Of a stretch of 64,000 nucleotides of DNA, positions 27,453 to 38,440 are shown one piece after another. Within the stretch, counting starts at the first letter, position 1. Each line of letters begins with the position of its first letter. The position numbers and the translations under genes are program-made. The notes below the pieces were generated by a model, which ran no database searches, was not told the origin of the DNA, and was given only the letters and a program-made list of their open reading frames with translations. The DNA is from Maioricimonas rarisocia. GTDB taxonomy: Bacteria; Planctomycetota; Planctomycetia; Planctomycetales; Planctomycetaceae. The DNA is taken from the NCBI RefSeq assembly GCF_007747795.1, contig NZ_CP036275.1, positions 5,572,001-5,636,000 of the forward strand, in the 5' to 3' direction.

Positions 27453-27772
27453 CTCACTGCTCTTGAGTGCTGCGGCACGAATGTGCCGTCCTGATTTCCG
27501 AGAACGTGTTGTAGTGTAGCGACTTCCGACACAACGAAAACCTCAGTTCCGCGGCGAATCTGCCCTTCGCGTGCCGACGAATCGGCGACGCCGACGCCCG
27601 CAGACCACCGCCCCGCTTCAGGAGCCGGAAAGCCCTTCAACATGCAGTGTTTTCCCTGTTGCTCCGTCTTCGGGATTTCGCTACAACGCCGCGCGAGCAC
27701 AGGATGTGCTGACTGCAGACGGCGCCGCTTCCACCGCCGCGCCGTCCCAACGCAAAGGGAATGGAGGCCTTC
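27453..27772. other. Divergent promoter region aroH / lpxD
   Basis: 320 bp without a gene. Frames here give short Arg-rich products with no ribosome site. Promoters for both flanking units are expected, but none is convincing by eye. Confidence 0.5.
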
Positions 27773-28855
27773 ATGCGGACCACGGTCCAGGAACTGTGTG
27801 AACTCCTCGGCGGAACGCTCGCCGGAGACGGATCGGTCACCATTGACGACGTCGCATCGCCCGAATCTGCGACACCCGATCACATCGTTTACACGGCCTC
27901 ACCTGCACAATACCGCCGTCTCGAAGGACATCCCGGCGCCGTGATCCTCGATCACGAGACGCACGAGGCCTGCCCGCACGCCGAGTCCGACGCTCCCCGC
28001 ATCCTCGTCGAAGACCCGCAGGCCGCCTTCATCCAGGCGATGCTGCACTTTCGCCCACCGGCTCCCCGGCAGCAGACCGGGATCTCGCCGCACGCCTTCG
28101 TCGATCCCTCGGCCACCATTGGCGAGGACTGCAACATCCATCCCGGCGCCCACATTGGCCCCGGAGTGACCCTCGGCAAAGGGTGCGACATCCATCCCGG
28201 AGTGGTCATCGCTGCCGACTGCCGCCTTGGTGACAACGTCACGGTTTACCCTAACGCGGTCCTGTACGCCGGTGTGAGCGTCGGCAACCGCGTCATCATT
28301 CATGCGACGGCCGTCATCGGAGCCGACGGATTCGGCTACCGCCTCGAGCAGGGCCGCTTCGCGAAGATTCCTCACACCGGTACGGTCGTCCTCGAGGACG
28401 ACGTCGAGATCGGAGCCGGCACGACCGTCGACCGGGCCATGATCGGGGCCACCGTTATCGGCGAAGGGACCAAGCTCGATAACCAGGTGATGATCGCCCA
28501 CAACTGCCAGCTCGGAAAACACAACGCCTACGCCTCGCAGGTCGGCTTCGCAGGATCCGTGACGACCGGCGACTACGTCCGCTGTGCCGGCCAGGTGGGC
28601 GTCGCCGATCACGCCCACATCGGAACGGGCAGCACGTTGGGAGCCAAAGCAGGCATCCGCGGCACCGTACCGGACGGCGAAACCTACCACGGTATTCCCG
28701 CCGGGCCCGAACGCGAACAGATCAAACTTCACCTCACGCTCCGCAAAGTTCCCGAAATGCGGAGCCAACTTGGCCAGCTCGCCAGACAGGTGCAGCAGCT
28801 TCAGGATCAGATCGAAAACCTGAACGACCGCCGCACCGGTTCGGCCGCCGCCTGA
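27773..28855 (+). CDS. lpxD: UDP-3-O-acylglucosamine N-acyltransferase
   Basis: Adds the second 3-hydroxyacyl chain in lipid A synthesis. The 360-residue protein has the N-terminal uridine-binding domain, then a left-handed beta-helix of hexapeptide repeats (about 105-300; IGEDCNIHPGAHIGPGVTLG), the catalytic-His region NQVMIAHNCQLGKHN, and a C-terminal coiled segment (LARQVQQLQDQIENL). ATG 27773 follows GGAGG at good spacing. lpxI follows directly, so this is a lipid A operon. Confidence 0.95.
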   Translation: MRTTVQELCELLGGTLAGDGSVTIDDVASPESATPDHIVYTASPAQYRRLEGHPGAVILDHETHEACPHAESDAPRILVEDPQAAFIQAMLHFRPPAPRQQTGISPHAFVDPSATIGEDCNIHPGAHIGPGVTLGKGCDIHPGVVIAADCRLGDNVTVYPNAVLYAGVSVGNRVIIHATAVIGADGFGYRLEQGRFAKIPHTGTVVLEDDVEIGAGTTVDRAMIGATVIGEGTKLDNQVMIAHNCQLGKHNAYASQVGFAGSVTTGDYVRCAGQVGVADHAHIGTGSTLGAKAGIRGTVPDGETYHGIPAGPEREQIKLHLTLRKVPEMRSQLGQLARQVQQLQDQIENLNDRRTGSAAA

Positions 28856-28861
28856 TTGTCC

Positions 28862-29764
28862 ATGAACCACATCATGCCCTCGCACACGGATTCCGGCTCT
28901 CACCGGAAACCGCGGATCGGTCTGCTCGCCGGCTGGGGACGCTTCCCGGTCGTCTTTGCAGAAGCCGCACGCGCACAGGGCTACAGCGTTCACTGCGTCG
29001 GCATCCTCGGACTCGCCTCCGACGAACTGGCCGACATCTGCGACGAGTACCGCGTTTCTCCGCTCGCCCGCGTCGGCAGGGCAATCCGCTTCTTCCGTCG
29101 CCGCGGCATCTCGCGAGCCGTGATGGCCGGCAAGGTCGAGAAGCGGGTGCTGTTTGATCCGTTCCGGGTCATCCGGCTGCTGCCCGACCTCCGCACGATT
29201 CACATGTGGTTGCGGTACTGCACGGAGAACAAGAAAGACGACACGCTGCTGCTGGCCGTCATCCGCGAGTTCGCCCGCGATGGCATCCGCTTCGACTCCG
29301 CACTCGATTTCTGCCCGGAGCTGCTCGTGAAGCACGGATTCCTCACCCGCCGCAAGCCCTCTCCCCAGCAGTGGAAAGACATCCGGTTCGGTTGGGAGAT
29401 GGCCCGTGAAATGGGACGTCTCGATATCGGACAGACCGTCGTCGTCAACGACACGGCTGTCATCGCCGTCGAGGCCATTGAGGGAACCGATGAATGCATC
29501 CGCCGCGCCGGCCACCTTTGCCGCCGTGGTGGCTTCACCGTGGTCAAGGTCGCCAAGCCGAACCAGGACATGCGTTTCGACGTCCCGACCGTCGGCGTCA
29601 AGACGCTGCACACGATGCACGAAGCCGGCGGACGGACGCTCGCCATCGAAAGCGGCATGACGATCCTGCTCGACGAGGCGGAAGTCATCGAGCTCGCCAA
29701 CAAGCTCGGCATCGCCATCGTCTCGGTGAAGGCCGAAGAGCTGCAGCTCCGCGAGTCCGCCTGA
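28862..29764 (+). CDS. lpxI: UDP-2,3-diacylglucosamine pyrophosphatase LpxI
   Basis: Hydrolyses UDP-2,3-diacylglucosamine to lipid X and UMP, the role filled by LpxH in enterics. The 300-residue product matches the LpxI (DUF1009) family: IGLLAGWGRFPVVFA at the N-terminus, the AVMAGKVEKR motif, TVVVNDTAVIAVEAIEGTDE, and the closing FDVPTVGVKTL with the C-terminal GMTILLD. It starts six nt after the lpxD stop. The choice of LpxI is in line with non-proteobacterial Gram-negatives. Confidence 0.94.
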   Translation: MNHIMPSHTDSGSHRKPRIGLLAGWGRFPVVFAEAARAQGYSVHCVGILGLASDELADICDEYRVSPLARVGRAIRFFRRRGISRAVMAGKVEKRVLFDPFRVIRLLPDLRTIHMWLRYCTENKKDDTLLLAVIREFARDGIRFDSALDFCPELLVKHGFLTRRKPSPQQWKDIRFGWEMAREMGRLDIGQTVVVNDTAVIAVEAIEGTDECIRRAGHLCRRGGFTVVKVAKPNQDMRFDVPTVGVKTLHTMHEAGGRTLAIESGMTILLDEAEVIELANKLGIAIVSVKAEELQLRESA

Positions 29765-30716
29765 GAAGGCCGGACCACAGGGGCCGCTATTGGCCGGCGA
29801 GTGACCTTCGAACATGCAGGCAACGAAGGCAAGGCTGACGAGCCGCGACCGTGAGGAAGCGGGAACCGCCTTCTGCTTACCAGCACGAAGCGTCACCGCG
29901 TGCCCACTCCCCATGGGAAGCGCGATACGTTACGAGCCGCGACCGTGAGGGAGCGGGAACCACATCTGCGGAAACACGGCTGACAAGCCGAGTAGGGTGT
30001 CTCCCGGCAAGCAACCTTGCGACGATCCGCAAAGGTCGGTGCTCGTTGTGCGGAAACGGCCCGAGACGCACCATCCACATGTCTCACGCACCCATCGTGC
30101 GAATGGTGCGTCGCCTGCGGCGACCGCCCCCTACGGCGCCCTCCACGGGTGAGACTGGCCTTCAGCGGGTACTCCGGTTGCTCGCCAACCGGGGTCGCGC
30201 AGCGACAGGAGGCACCGGGAAGACTGACCTGGAATACCAGCGCATGCCCATTCCCCATGTGAAGCGCGATACGTTACGAGCCGCGACCGTGAGGGAGCGG
30301 GAACCGCCTTCTGCATACCAGCACGAACAGCAAGCGAGTGAGCACACGGCTCACAGAGCCGTGGCACCCTGCAAGGGGCCCCCGTTTCGGGTGCCACGGG
30401 CGGCTTGCCCCGCCAATGCGAACGTCGTGCATTCAACGGGTAGCCCGGTTGCTCGCCAACCAACAAGAGGCACCGGAAAGACGCCCCCCGGAATACCGGC
30501 ACGAAGCGCAGCGCAGTGATTCGCGTGGCGAGTCATGCTTGAGACTCGAAACGTGAGCCCCGCGGCAGCCGAATCCCCACTACGATCGGCACCACTTGCA
30601 CAACCGGTGCCGATCGTCACTTCTCACGCGATCACTCCCCGCCCCATCAACCGCGGACCACATCGCGACGTACCGTTGACGGACCACATCCCCGAACGTT
30701 CAGCGGAAGTCTCACT
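29765..30716. repeat. Gene-free mosaic of at least three repeat families
   Basis: 952 bp between lpxI and the PilZ gene, with no credible gene. Family 1 has a core GAGCCGCGACCGTGAGG, then (G/A)AGCGGGAACC, at about 29840, 29934 and 30278; the last two share an upstream block (CCCCATG then GAAGCGCGATACGTTAC), and copies 1 and 3 share a downstream block (GCCTTCTGC then TACCAGCACGAA). Family 2 starts GGTTGCTCGCCAACC and runs through GAGGCACCGG to GGAATACC, at about 30175-30246 and 30446-30508. Family 3 is an inverted repeat at about 30358-30405, GCCGTGGCACCC facing GGGTGCCACGGGCGGC. Confidence 0.85.
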
Positions 30717-31133
30717 ATGCAGACCGCGCCCGCCTCGAGGCAGGACACGAATCAGAGCGACCGCCGGGAATTCTTCCGGACCGATTTCCAGACGTCGGTA
30801 ACCGCCATTCACGTCAGGGAGGATGGCGAGGGGAAGACCACGGTCGACACGTTCCGTGCCTGGTCGCAGGACATTTCCCCGGCCGGAGCCCGACTGTTCA
30901 CCCGCGAGCCGATCGACTGCGAGCGGCTGTTCCTGAAGTTCCTGCTGCCCGAAATCGGCGACCGCTTCATCGAAGCCGAAATCGTCAACGAAGGCGAAGA
31001 GGTCCAGAAGACCTTCAGTGGCAACGTCCGCCGCCTGCCTGCATACGGCGTCCGCTTTCTCCGCATGGTCGACGATGCAGAAATCGAGCAACTGCAGCAA
31101 CAGGCAGCCGCGCCCGAAGCAACCGGCGACTAA
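30717..31133 (+). CDS. PilZ-domain protein, predicted c-di-GMP receptor
   Basis: A 138-residue single-domain protein. The two nucleotide-binding motifs are both present: RREFFR near residues 16-21 (RxxxR box) and DISPAGARLF near 52-61 (D/N-x-S-x-x-G box). These are the residues needed for cyclic di-GMP binding, so the site looks intact. No output domain is attached, so it likely acts through a partner. It lies just after the repeat mosaic. Its TAA stop overlaps the gcvT stop on the other strand. Confidence 0.88.
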   Translation: MQTAPASRQDTNQSDRREFFRTDFQTSVTAIHVREDGEGKTTVDTFRAWSQDISPAGARLFTREPIDCERLFLKFLLPEIGDRFIEAEIVNEGEEVQKTFSGNVRRLPAYGVRFLRMVDDAEIEQLQQQAAAPEATGD

Positions 31134-32209
31134 CGGCGGTAAAACGGCAGTGGAACGATCTTCGCCGCGACGCGCTTGCCGCGAATGTCGATCTCGACGC
31201 CCGTCCCCTCAGCCGCATGATCGGCCGAGACGTACGCCATCGCGATCGCCTTCTCCAGCGTTGGCGAAAACGTTCCGGATGTCACGTGACCGATCTCGGT
31301 CTCGCCGATGTGCAGCGTCGCCCCTTCGCGGGCAATCCGCCGCCCGTCCAGCTCCAGGCCGACGCGTCGCTTGCCGGTCGGTTGCTCCCGCAATCCCAGC
31401 AGGGCGTCTCGCCCGATGAACTCGCCTGCATCCAGCTTGACCGCGAATCCCAGCCCCGCTGTCAATGGGTCGATCGTTTCATCCAGTTCGTGCCCGTAGA
31501 GCGGCATGGCCGCTTCGAGCCTCAACGTGTCGCGGCAGCCCAGCCCGCACGGCTTGAGGTTCACTTCCTTGCCGCTGGCGATCAGTTCTCCCCAGACCCA
31601 CACGGCAGCAGCATTCGGCACAATGACTTCGAAGCCATCCTCGCCGGTGTAGCCGGTCCGGCTGACGATCGCCTCGGCGCCGGCGACGGGAGTCTGGACG
31701 GCCGTGTAGTATTTCATCCCGGCCAGATCGAGGTCGACGTGCGGAGACAGCACATCGATGCTGGCCGGCCCCTGCAGCGCCATCATGAACCGCTCGGTCG
31801 TCGCGTCCGTCACATCGGCTTCAAAGCCGGAGCGGTGCCCGTCGATCCACTCGACGATCTTCTGACGATTCGACGCATTGACGACCAGCAGGTATTCGTC
31901 GGCGAAACGATAAACCAGCACGTCGTCCAGCACGCCGCCATGCTTGTTGCAGACGAGCGCATACCGGATCTGCCCGTCTTTGAGCTTCGAGACGTCGTTC
32001 GTCAGCAGCGAATCGAGCAGACGCGCCGCATCCGGTCCTGAGAAAAACAGTCGCCCCATATGAGCGATGTCGAACAGCCCGGCCCGCTGTCGCACCGCCT
32101 GGTGCTCTTCGCCAATGGACGTGTACTGGATCGGCATGTCCCATCCAGCGAAATCGACCATCCGTGCCTGCTGTTCGACGTGCCACGCGTGCAATGGTGT
32201 CTTGTTCAC
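31130..32209 (-). CDS. gcvT: Aminomethyltransferase, glycine cleavage T protein
   Basis: Takes the aminomethyl group from lipoyl-H protein, releases ammonia and gives methylene-tetrahydrofolate. The 359-residue product shows the family core: DFAGWDMPIQY, VRQRAGLFDIAHMG, VSRTGYTGEDGFE and a C-terminal GHVTSGTFSPTLEKAIAM. GTG 32209 is chosen because GGAGG lies eight bases upstream and length then fits the family; earlier starts would read into the sdh terminator hairpin. The H, P and L genes are not in the window, and no glycine riboswitch is visible. Confidence 0.94.
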   Translation of the reverse strand: MNKTPLHAWHVEQQARMVDFAGWDMPIQYTSIGEEHQAVRQRAGLFDIAHMGRLFFSGPDAARLLDSLLTNDVSKLKDGQIRYALVCNKHGGVLDDVLVYRFADEYLLVVNASNRQKIVEWIDGHRSGFEADVTDATTERFMMALQGPASIDVLSPHVDLDLAGMKYYTAVQTPVAGAEAIVSRTGYTGEDGFEVIVPNAAAVWVWGELIASGKEVNLKPCGLGCRDTLRLEAAMPLYGHELDETIDPLTAGLGFAVKLDAGEFIGRDALLGLREQPTGKRRVGLELDGRRIAREGATLHIGETEIGHVTSGTFSPTLEKAIAMAYVSADHAAEGTGVEIDIRGKRVAAKIVPLPFYRR

Positions 32210-32258
32210 GTCAGTTACCTCCTGCCTCATGCTGACCGACATCCTACCTAAAGGTAAA

Positions 32259-32282
32259 GCCCACGGGCGAGTACCCGTGGGC
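32259..32282 (-). terminator. Hairpin terminator of the sdh operon
   Basis: Nine-bp stem GCCCACGGG / CCCGTGGGC with loop CGAGTA. On the minus strand it is followed by TTTACCTTT, a modest T-rich tract, 31 nt after the sdhB stop and before gcvT. Confidence 0.7.
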
Positions 32283-32313
32283 CTTGCGTCTTGATTCACT
32301 CAGCCGGACCAGC

Positions 32314-33087
32314 CTACTCGGCGCTCCACAACGATTTCCAGTACTCGCGGTTCAGCCGGGCAATGTGACTGACCGAAATGCCCGCCGGACAGGCCGCTTC
32401 GCATTCCGACGTGTTCGTACACCAGCCGAACCCTTCCTTGTCGTGCTGCTCGACCATCGACCGGACCCGCTGTTTCCGCTCGGGCTCACCCTGCGGCAGT
32501 TGTGCCAGGTGCGAGACTTTCGCAGCCGTAAACAGCATCGCCGAGGCGTTCTTGCAGGCAGCCACGCACGCACCGCAGCCAATGCAGACGGCCGCATCGA
32601 GCGCCCCTTCCTGGTTCTGCCGCGGGATCGGAATCGCGTTGCCGTCCGGAGCATTGCCGGCGTTCACCGACACGTATCCGCCCGACTGGATGATCCGGTC
32701 CAGCGACGACCGGTTGACGACCAGATCCCGCACGACCGGGAACGCCCGTGACCGCCACGGCTCGATGACGATCGTGTCGCCATCATTGAACCGCCGCATA
32801 TGCAGCTGACAGGTCGTCGTCTCGTGGTCAGGACCGTGCGGCTGCCCGTTGATCATTACGCCGCACGTGCCGCAGATCCCCTCGCGACAGTCGTGATCGA
32901 AGGCGACCGGCTCTTCACCGTCTTCGATGAGCTGCTCGTTGAGGACGTCCAGCATCTCCAGAAAGGACATTTCCGGAGAGATCCCGTGCAGCTTGTACGT
33001 CTTGAACTCGCCTTCCGACGCCCCGTCGCTCTGCCGCCAGACGCGAAGCGTCAGATTCAGCAGTCGCCCCTTTGCGGGAGTGATCAT
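32314..33087 (-). CDS. sdhB: Succinate dehydrogenase iron-sulfur subunit
   Basis: Electron-transfer subunit of succinate:quinone oxidoreductase (complex II). The 257-residue protein has the [2Fe-2S] ligands in [16 protein letters not shown], the [4Fe-4S] motif [11 protein letters not shown] and the third-cluster region [16 protein letters not shown]. The long insertion and the [11 protein letters not shown] form resemble the B-type enzymes of Bacillus, Bacteroidetes and epsilonproteobacteria. Operon order is sdhC–sdhA–sdhB; it lies 88 nt after sdhA. Confidence 0.95.
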   Translation of the reverse strand: MITPAKGRLLNLTLRVWRQSDGASEGEFKTYKLHGISPEMSFLEMLDVLNEQLIEDGEEPVAFDHDCREGICGTCGVMINGQPHGPDHETTTCQLHMRRFNDGDTIVIEPWRSRAFPVVRDLVVNRSSLDRIIQSGGYVSVNAGNAPDGNAIPIPRQNQEGALDAAVCIGCGACVAACKNASAMLFTAAKVSHLAQLPQGEPERKQRVRSMVEQHDKEGFGWCTNTSECEAACPAGISVSHIARLNREYWKSLWSAE

Positions 33088-33175
33088 ATCTGTTCCTCGA
33101 AGCCCGTCTCGGCTCTCTGGGGTTTCTCGTCTGATTACGGCAGCGGCACGGCGGGGCCGGCCACAGGCGGAAGCG

Positions 33176-35107
<1,932 letters not shown>

Positions 35108-35179
35108 AGCGGATACCTGCTCGCGAGTTTCGGTTTCCCTCGCCTCTCACACGGGATGCGACGGCATGGTCTGCGTCGG

Positions 35180-35908
35180 CTACTCCGTGATCTCACCTTC
35201 AGTGATCTCACCCTCCGTGATCGGCCCCTCCAGCGGCACACCATCGAGGGTGACGGTGAACATCAGGAAGCCCACGGTAATCACGACGGCGAACACGACC
35301 GCGGCACGTTTGATCATCGGATTGTACTTCGGGTGATTCAGCCCCAGCGACTGGAACGCACTGGCAAACCCGTGCACCAGGTGGACACCCAGAAACAGGC
35401 ACCCGATCCCGTAGATCAGCTTGCGACTGTTGTCACGCATGATCACGGCCGCTTTCTGGAACGGCTCGAGCCCCTCCAGCGTCGTGCCCCAGAACCACTC
35501 GAACTTGAAGTCGCTCACATGCACGATCATGAACAGCAGCACAATCGAGCCGGTGATGAACATCGTCGAGTCCGGCGTCAGCCCCATCACGTTCAGTGTG
35601 CGCGACTCGACTTTGGTCTGCTTGTCTGCATACCTCTTCTGACGGGCCGCACGATTGTCCTTCGTCGTCACGATCGCCAGATAGATGTGGGCGGCAAACG
35701 CGAGGTAGAGGATGATCTCGGCCGTCACCAGAAACGCCGGGGAGCTGTGCAGCTTGTGAGCATACTCGTTGTACGCATCGGCCCCCGCGTACAACAGAAG
35801 ATTGCCGGCCAGATGGATCACGAGGAACAGACACAGGAACAACCCTGTGCCTCCCATCACGAACTTCTTTCCGACGGAAGATGACAGGGCCTTGGTCAGC
35901 CAGTTCAA
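35180..35908 (-). CDS. sdhC: Succinate dehydrogenase cytochrome b subunit (B type)
   Basis: Membrane anchor with five predicted helices and conserved histidines (VIHLAGN, HIYLAIV, IVHVSDF, GVHLVHGF) suited to bind two haems, as in single-anchor B-type complex II. This fits the absence of an sdhD gene. The start is taken as TTG 35908, since GAGGAG lies exactly six bases upstream; an ATG-started form from 35971 would have an unlikely Arg/Cys-rich lead. The last residues form a tandem repeat ITEGEITEGEITE, mirrored by a direct repeat in the DNA (35180-35225). Confidence 0.9.
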   Translation of the reverse strand: MNWLTKALSSSVGKKFVMGGTGLFLCLFLVIHLAGNLLLYAGADAYNEYAHKLHSSPAFLVTAEIILYLAFAAHIYLAIVTTKDNRAARQKRYADKQTKVESRTLNVMGLTPDSTMFITGSIVLLFMIVHVSDFKFEWFWGTTLEGLEPFQKAAVIMRDNSRKLIYGIGCLFLGVHLVHGFASAFQSLGLNHPKYNPMIKRAAVVFAVVITVGFLMFTVTLDGVPLEGPITEGEITEGEITE

Positions 35909-36107
35909 GGTCGGCTCCTCTTCACTGCAGCAGGCTCGTCGAAGGTGGGTTCGGACTTCCGGCGGAAGCACGTGTCACCACCGGCGAGCGTCGGCGCTCG
36001 CATCCGCATCTCGTTCTGCCAGCGGATTATAGGCTACGCAGACGCAACTTCAATCGTGCCGGCTTTCCGGCAGGATTCGCCGCTCCGCCCGCACCATTCC
36101 CGGCCGT

Positions 36108-36872
36108 TCAGACCTGCAGAACCATCAGATCTTCGCCAATCTCAGTGGCGCGGAATCGCGCCTTCATCGCTTCCAGACCGATGGGATCGGCCTCGCTCCG
36201 GCCCGGATTGACGTGCACCAGGACAAGCTGCCCGGCGCCCACACGACTGGCCAGGTCGGCCACCTGAGTAGAGAAACTGTGCCCGGTCCGTTCGGCCCAC
36301 TTCGCCCCCAGCTCATCGTCGAAATAGCACTCGTGAATCAACAGATCCACGCCCGTTACAAAGGAATCGTAGGTACCATCGACGAACGTGTCCGTAATGT
36401 ACGCAACCGATTTCGCCGGAATCTCCCCGCTCGCCGGCCAGTCGATCCGGAACCCGGTCGATCCGCCGGGGTGACTCGGCAGCGGGCACCACGTCACGAC
36501 TCCCCCGTCACACAACGGGTACGACTTCCGACTTTCCAGACGCACGAACTCGAATCCCGGCTCGACGGGGAAGACCGGGTCCGAAAACAGGTGCTCCTGC
36601 ACCGCCGCCAGAGTCGATTCGTTGGCAATCACCTGCACCCGCTCGAGCCGCCCGTCCAGCATCGGCACCAGCAGATACGTCAGTCCCGCAATGTGATCGA
36701 GATGAGCGTGCGTCAGAAAGATCTGCAGCTCGGTGCTCTCGAGCCGCTCGGCAATGCGAAAGGCAGATGTCCCGGCATCGAACACGACGCGGCACTCGGG
36801 GATCATCCAGCACGCCGTGTGACGACGCTCGTTCGGGTGGAATCCGCCGCTTCCCAGCAACTGCAGACGCAT
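36108..36872 (-). CDS. Metallo-beta-lactamase fold hydrolase, RNase Z-like
   Basis: A 254-residue MBL-fold protein. The metal motif is LTHAHLDHIAGL; later ligands are visible in SHPGG, YITDTFVDG, IHECYFDDE and VLVHVNPG. The arrangement with GSGGFHPNERRHTACW at the N-terminus resembles the RNase Z/ElaC branch, but the exosite arm of true RNase Z is not evident, so a tRNA 3'-processing role is not assured. ATG 36872 is preferred because the family fold starts right there. It lies 137 nt after the lipoprotein gene on the same strand. Confidence 0.8.
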   Translation of the reverse strand: MRLQLLGSGGFHPNERRHTACWMIPECRVVFDAGTSAFRIAERLESTELQIFLTHAHLDHIAGLTYLLVPMLDGRLERVQVIANESTLAAVQEHLFSDPVFPVEPGFEFVRLESRKSYPLCDGGVVTWCPLPSHPGGSTGFRIDWPASGEIPAKSVAYITDTFVDGTYDSFVTGVDLLIHECYFDDELGAKWAERTGHSFSTQVADLASRVGAGQLVLVHVNPGRSEADPIGLEAMKARFRATEIGEDLMVLQV

Positions 36873-37009
36873 CTGTCCACCTGCTTTCGGCTCAATCGCT
36901 CGCTCGACACCGGTCGGGCATGTCGCACGCGTCTCAGTGCCGGTTCTCCATCGCCACCGACACAAAGCCGCCAGCTGACCCCATGGCCGGCACAGACGCG
37001 ATTGCCCAC

Positions 37010-38023
37010 TTACCAGGTTCCCGCAGCGGCCGGAACCACCCCCGTCGCCCACCGCTGCTGCTGTGCCACCTGGTAGGCCGTACATTGCCGCCGGATCTCT
37101 TCCAGCCCCAATGTATAGCACTCCGTGTGCCTCAGGCGCAATGCCTGCATCGCATAATCTTCGGCAGCGTCGAAGTCGTGACGGTGTGCCGCGGCCAGCG
37201 CCAAATTGAACAGTGCAGCATCACTTCCCGGATTCCGCTCGACCGCCTTGCGCCATTGCTCCTCGGCATCATCCCAGCGCCCCTGCCGCGCCAGCTTGAT
37301 GCCCCGCTGCACCTGTCGACCGCCCCGCTGATACCACGGGCAATGCGCCAGCCGCATCTCGACCGGAATTTCGTGCGGCGTGACGACGGCCAGAAACTCG
37401 TCGACGCATGATTGCGTCAGATCATCGAGCAGTTGCTCACGATCTGCCGCCGACGGTGACTCCGCACACGTTTCGATGACGTCCCGTCTGCAGCGGCGTG
37501 AAGCCAGCGTTTCGCCGTCTTCGACGCCGATCAGCCGGAACTCGATTTCGACATTGGCGGCAAGCCGGACGCCCTGCGACTCTTCGTCGCTTCCGCCCCA
37601 TGCCCACCAGCGACGCCCGGTTCTGCCTTCGGCGGGCCCGGATTCCTCGCGGCACTCGTAGCGGAGGACACTCCCGGTAATCACCGCGTCGACGGCCGTG
37701 GCGCGGGCTGACTTCAGCAGACTCTCGAGTTCAGCGTCGGTCAGTTCGCTGGTCGCCGCCGTCTGGGCCACAGGCCAGACGTCTGAGGGTTCGACGAGGT
37801 CGTAGATCTCACTGCTCCACAACCGTCCCGCGACGACCGTGGCCACAGTCTCCCCCCCGGCGCCGGACAGATCGAGAACCGCCACCCGCCGGATGGCCGA
37901 AATGTCGACGTCCGCCGGTTGCAGACACTGGATCTGCGCCGTGTGCGCACAACCGGTCAGTATCAGCGCCAACAGACAGAGTGCGCGGCAGCGGAGCGCA
38001 CTTCCAGTTTGCTCTGGCAACAT
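37010..38023 (-). CDS. Lipoprotein with a C-terminal TPR
   Basis: A 337-residue protein of unknown function. Signal peptide with lipobox LTGC, so it should be lipid-anchored. The N-terminal part (RRVAVLDLSG, then VAGRLWSSEIYDLVEPSD, then DAVITGSVLRYE) follows the pattern of CsgG/PEGA-type proteins that assemble as periplasmic or outer-membrane sensors of envelope status. The C-terminal part has tetratricopeptide-like helices (GIKLARQGRWDDAEEQWRKA). ATG 38023 is chosen so that the lipobox falls at a normal distance. Divergent from the tRNA region. Confidence 0.75.
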   Translation of the reverse strand: MLPEQTGSALRCRALCLLALILTGCAHTAQIQCLQPADVDISAIRRVAVLDLSGAGGETVATVVAGRLWSSEIYDLVEPSDVWPVAQTAATSELTDAELESLLKSARATAVDAVITGSVLRYECREESGPAEGRTGRRWWAWGGSDEESQGVRLAANVEIEFRLIGVEDGETLASRRCRRDVIETCAESPSAADREQLLDDLTQSCVDEFLAVVTPHEIPVEMRLAHCPWYQRGGRQVQRGIKLARQGRWDDAEEQWRKAVERNPGSDAALFNLALAAAHRHDFDAAEDYAMQALRLRHTECYTLGLEEIRRQCTAYQVAQQQRWATGVVPAAAGTW

Positions 38024-38299
38024 AGAGAGTCTGGGAAATGGTGATTCGGCAAACGAAAACCCGCAGCCGCAATCCAGAAGGGATGCGAACTTATACGGCA
38101 ACACTGCGGTCTATCACAACATCTTTCGTCACCACGCAGGCACTCTCTGTCCGCAAAATCGACAATTCATAACGCCTTGCAAATCTCGGCAGCGGTCGAT
38201 ATCTTCCGCTTCCGGCCGGTTCACCGGCCCCGGTTCGCAATCGCGCGACGGACGCATTTGTCGTAAACGTTGCGGCTTCAATCGCTTGCGAATCCGCCC

Positions 38300-38372
38300 G
38301 CCACCGTAGCTCAGTCGGCAGAGCGAGGCTTTCGTAAAGCCTAGGTCGTCAGTTCGAGTCTGACCGGTGGCT
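38300..38372 (+). tRNA. tRNA-Thr (anticodon CGU)
   Basis: A 73-nt cloverleaf. The acceptor stem GCCACCG pairs with CGGTGGC, the anticodon stem AGGCT pairs with AGCCT around loop TTCGTAA (anticodon CGT, reading ACG), and the T arm is GTCAG-TTCGAGT-CTGAC. The discriminator base is T, and CCA is not encoded. It stands alone 68 nt upstream of the convergent nadE stop. Confidence 0.95.
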
Positions 38373-38440
38373 CTCACTGACCCCGGCATGTGTCCGGGGT
38401 TTTCTTGTGCGCGGACGCAAACCCGCTCTGCACCAGCCCG

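Noticed and set aside
27899-29914. Long minus-strand open frame antisense to lpxD–lpxI
   Set aside because: Shadow frame with Val/Asp/Gly-rich product; both lpx genes have full motifs and ribosome sites.
29765-30716. Degraded gene or insertion sequence in the repeat mosaic
   Set aside because: No frame has transposase-like motifs or homology across blocks; repeated blocks occur in different orders, which fits small repeats better.
32210-32313. Glycine riboswitch upstream of gcvT
   Set aside because: Only a short hairpin and a ribosome site are present; the interval is too short and lacks the paired aptamer layout.
36873-37121. N-terminal extension of the MBL protein at 36108-36872
   Set aside because: The extra residues are Gly/Arg/Cys-rich and overlap the 3' end of the upstream lipoprotein gene; the conserved fold starts at MRLQLLGSGG.
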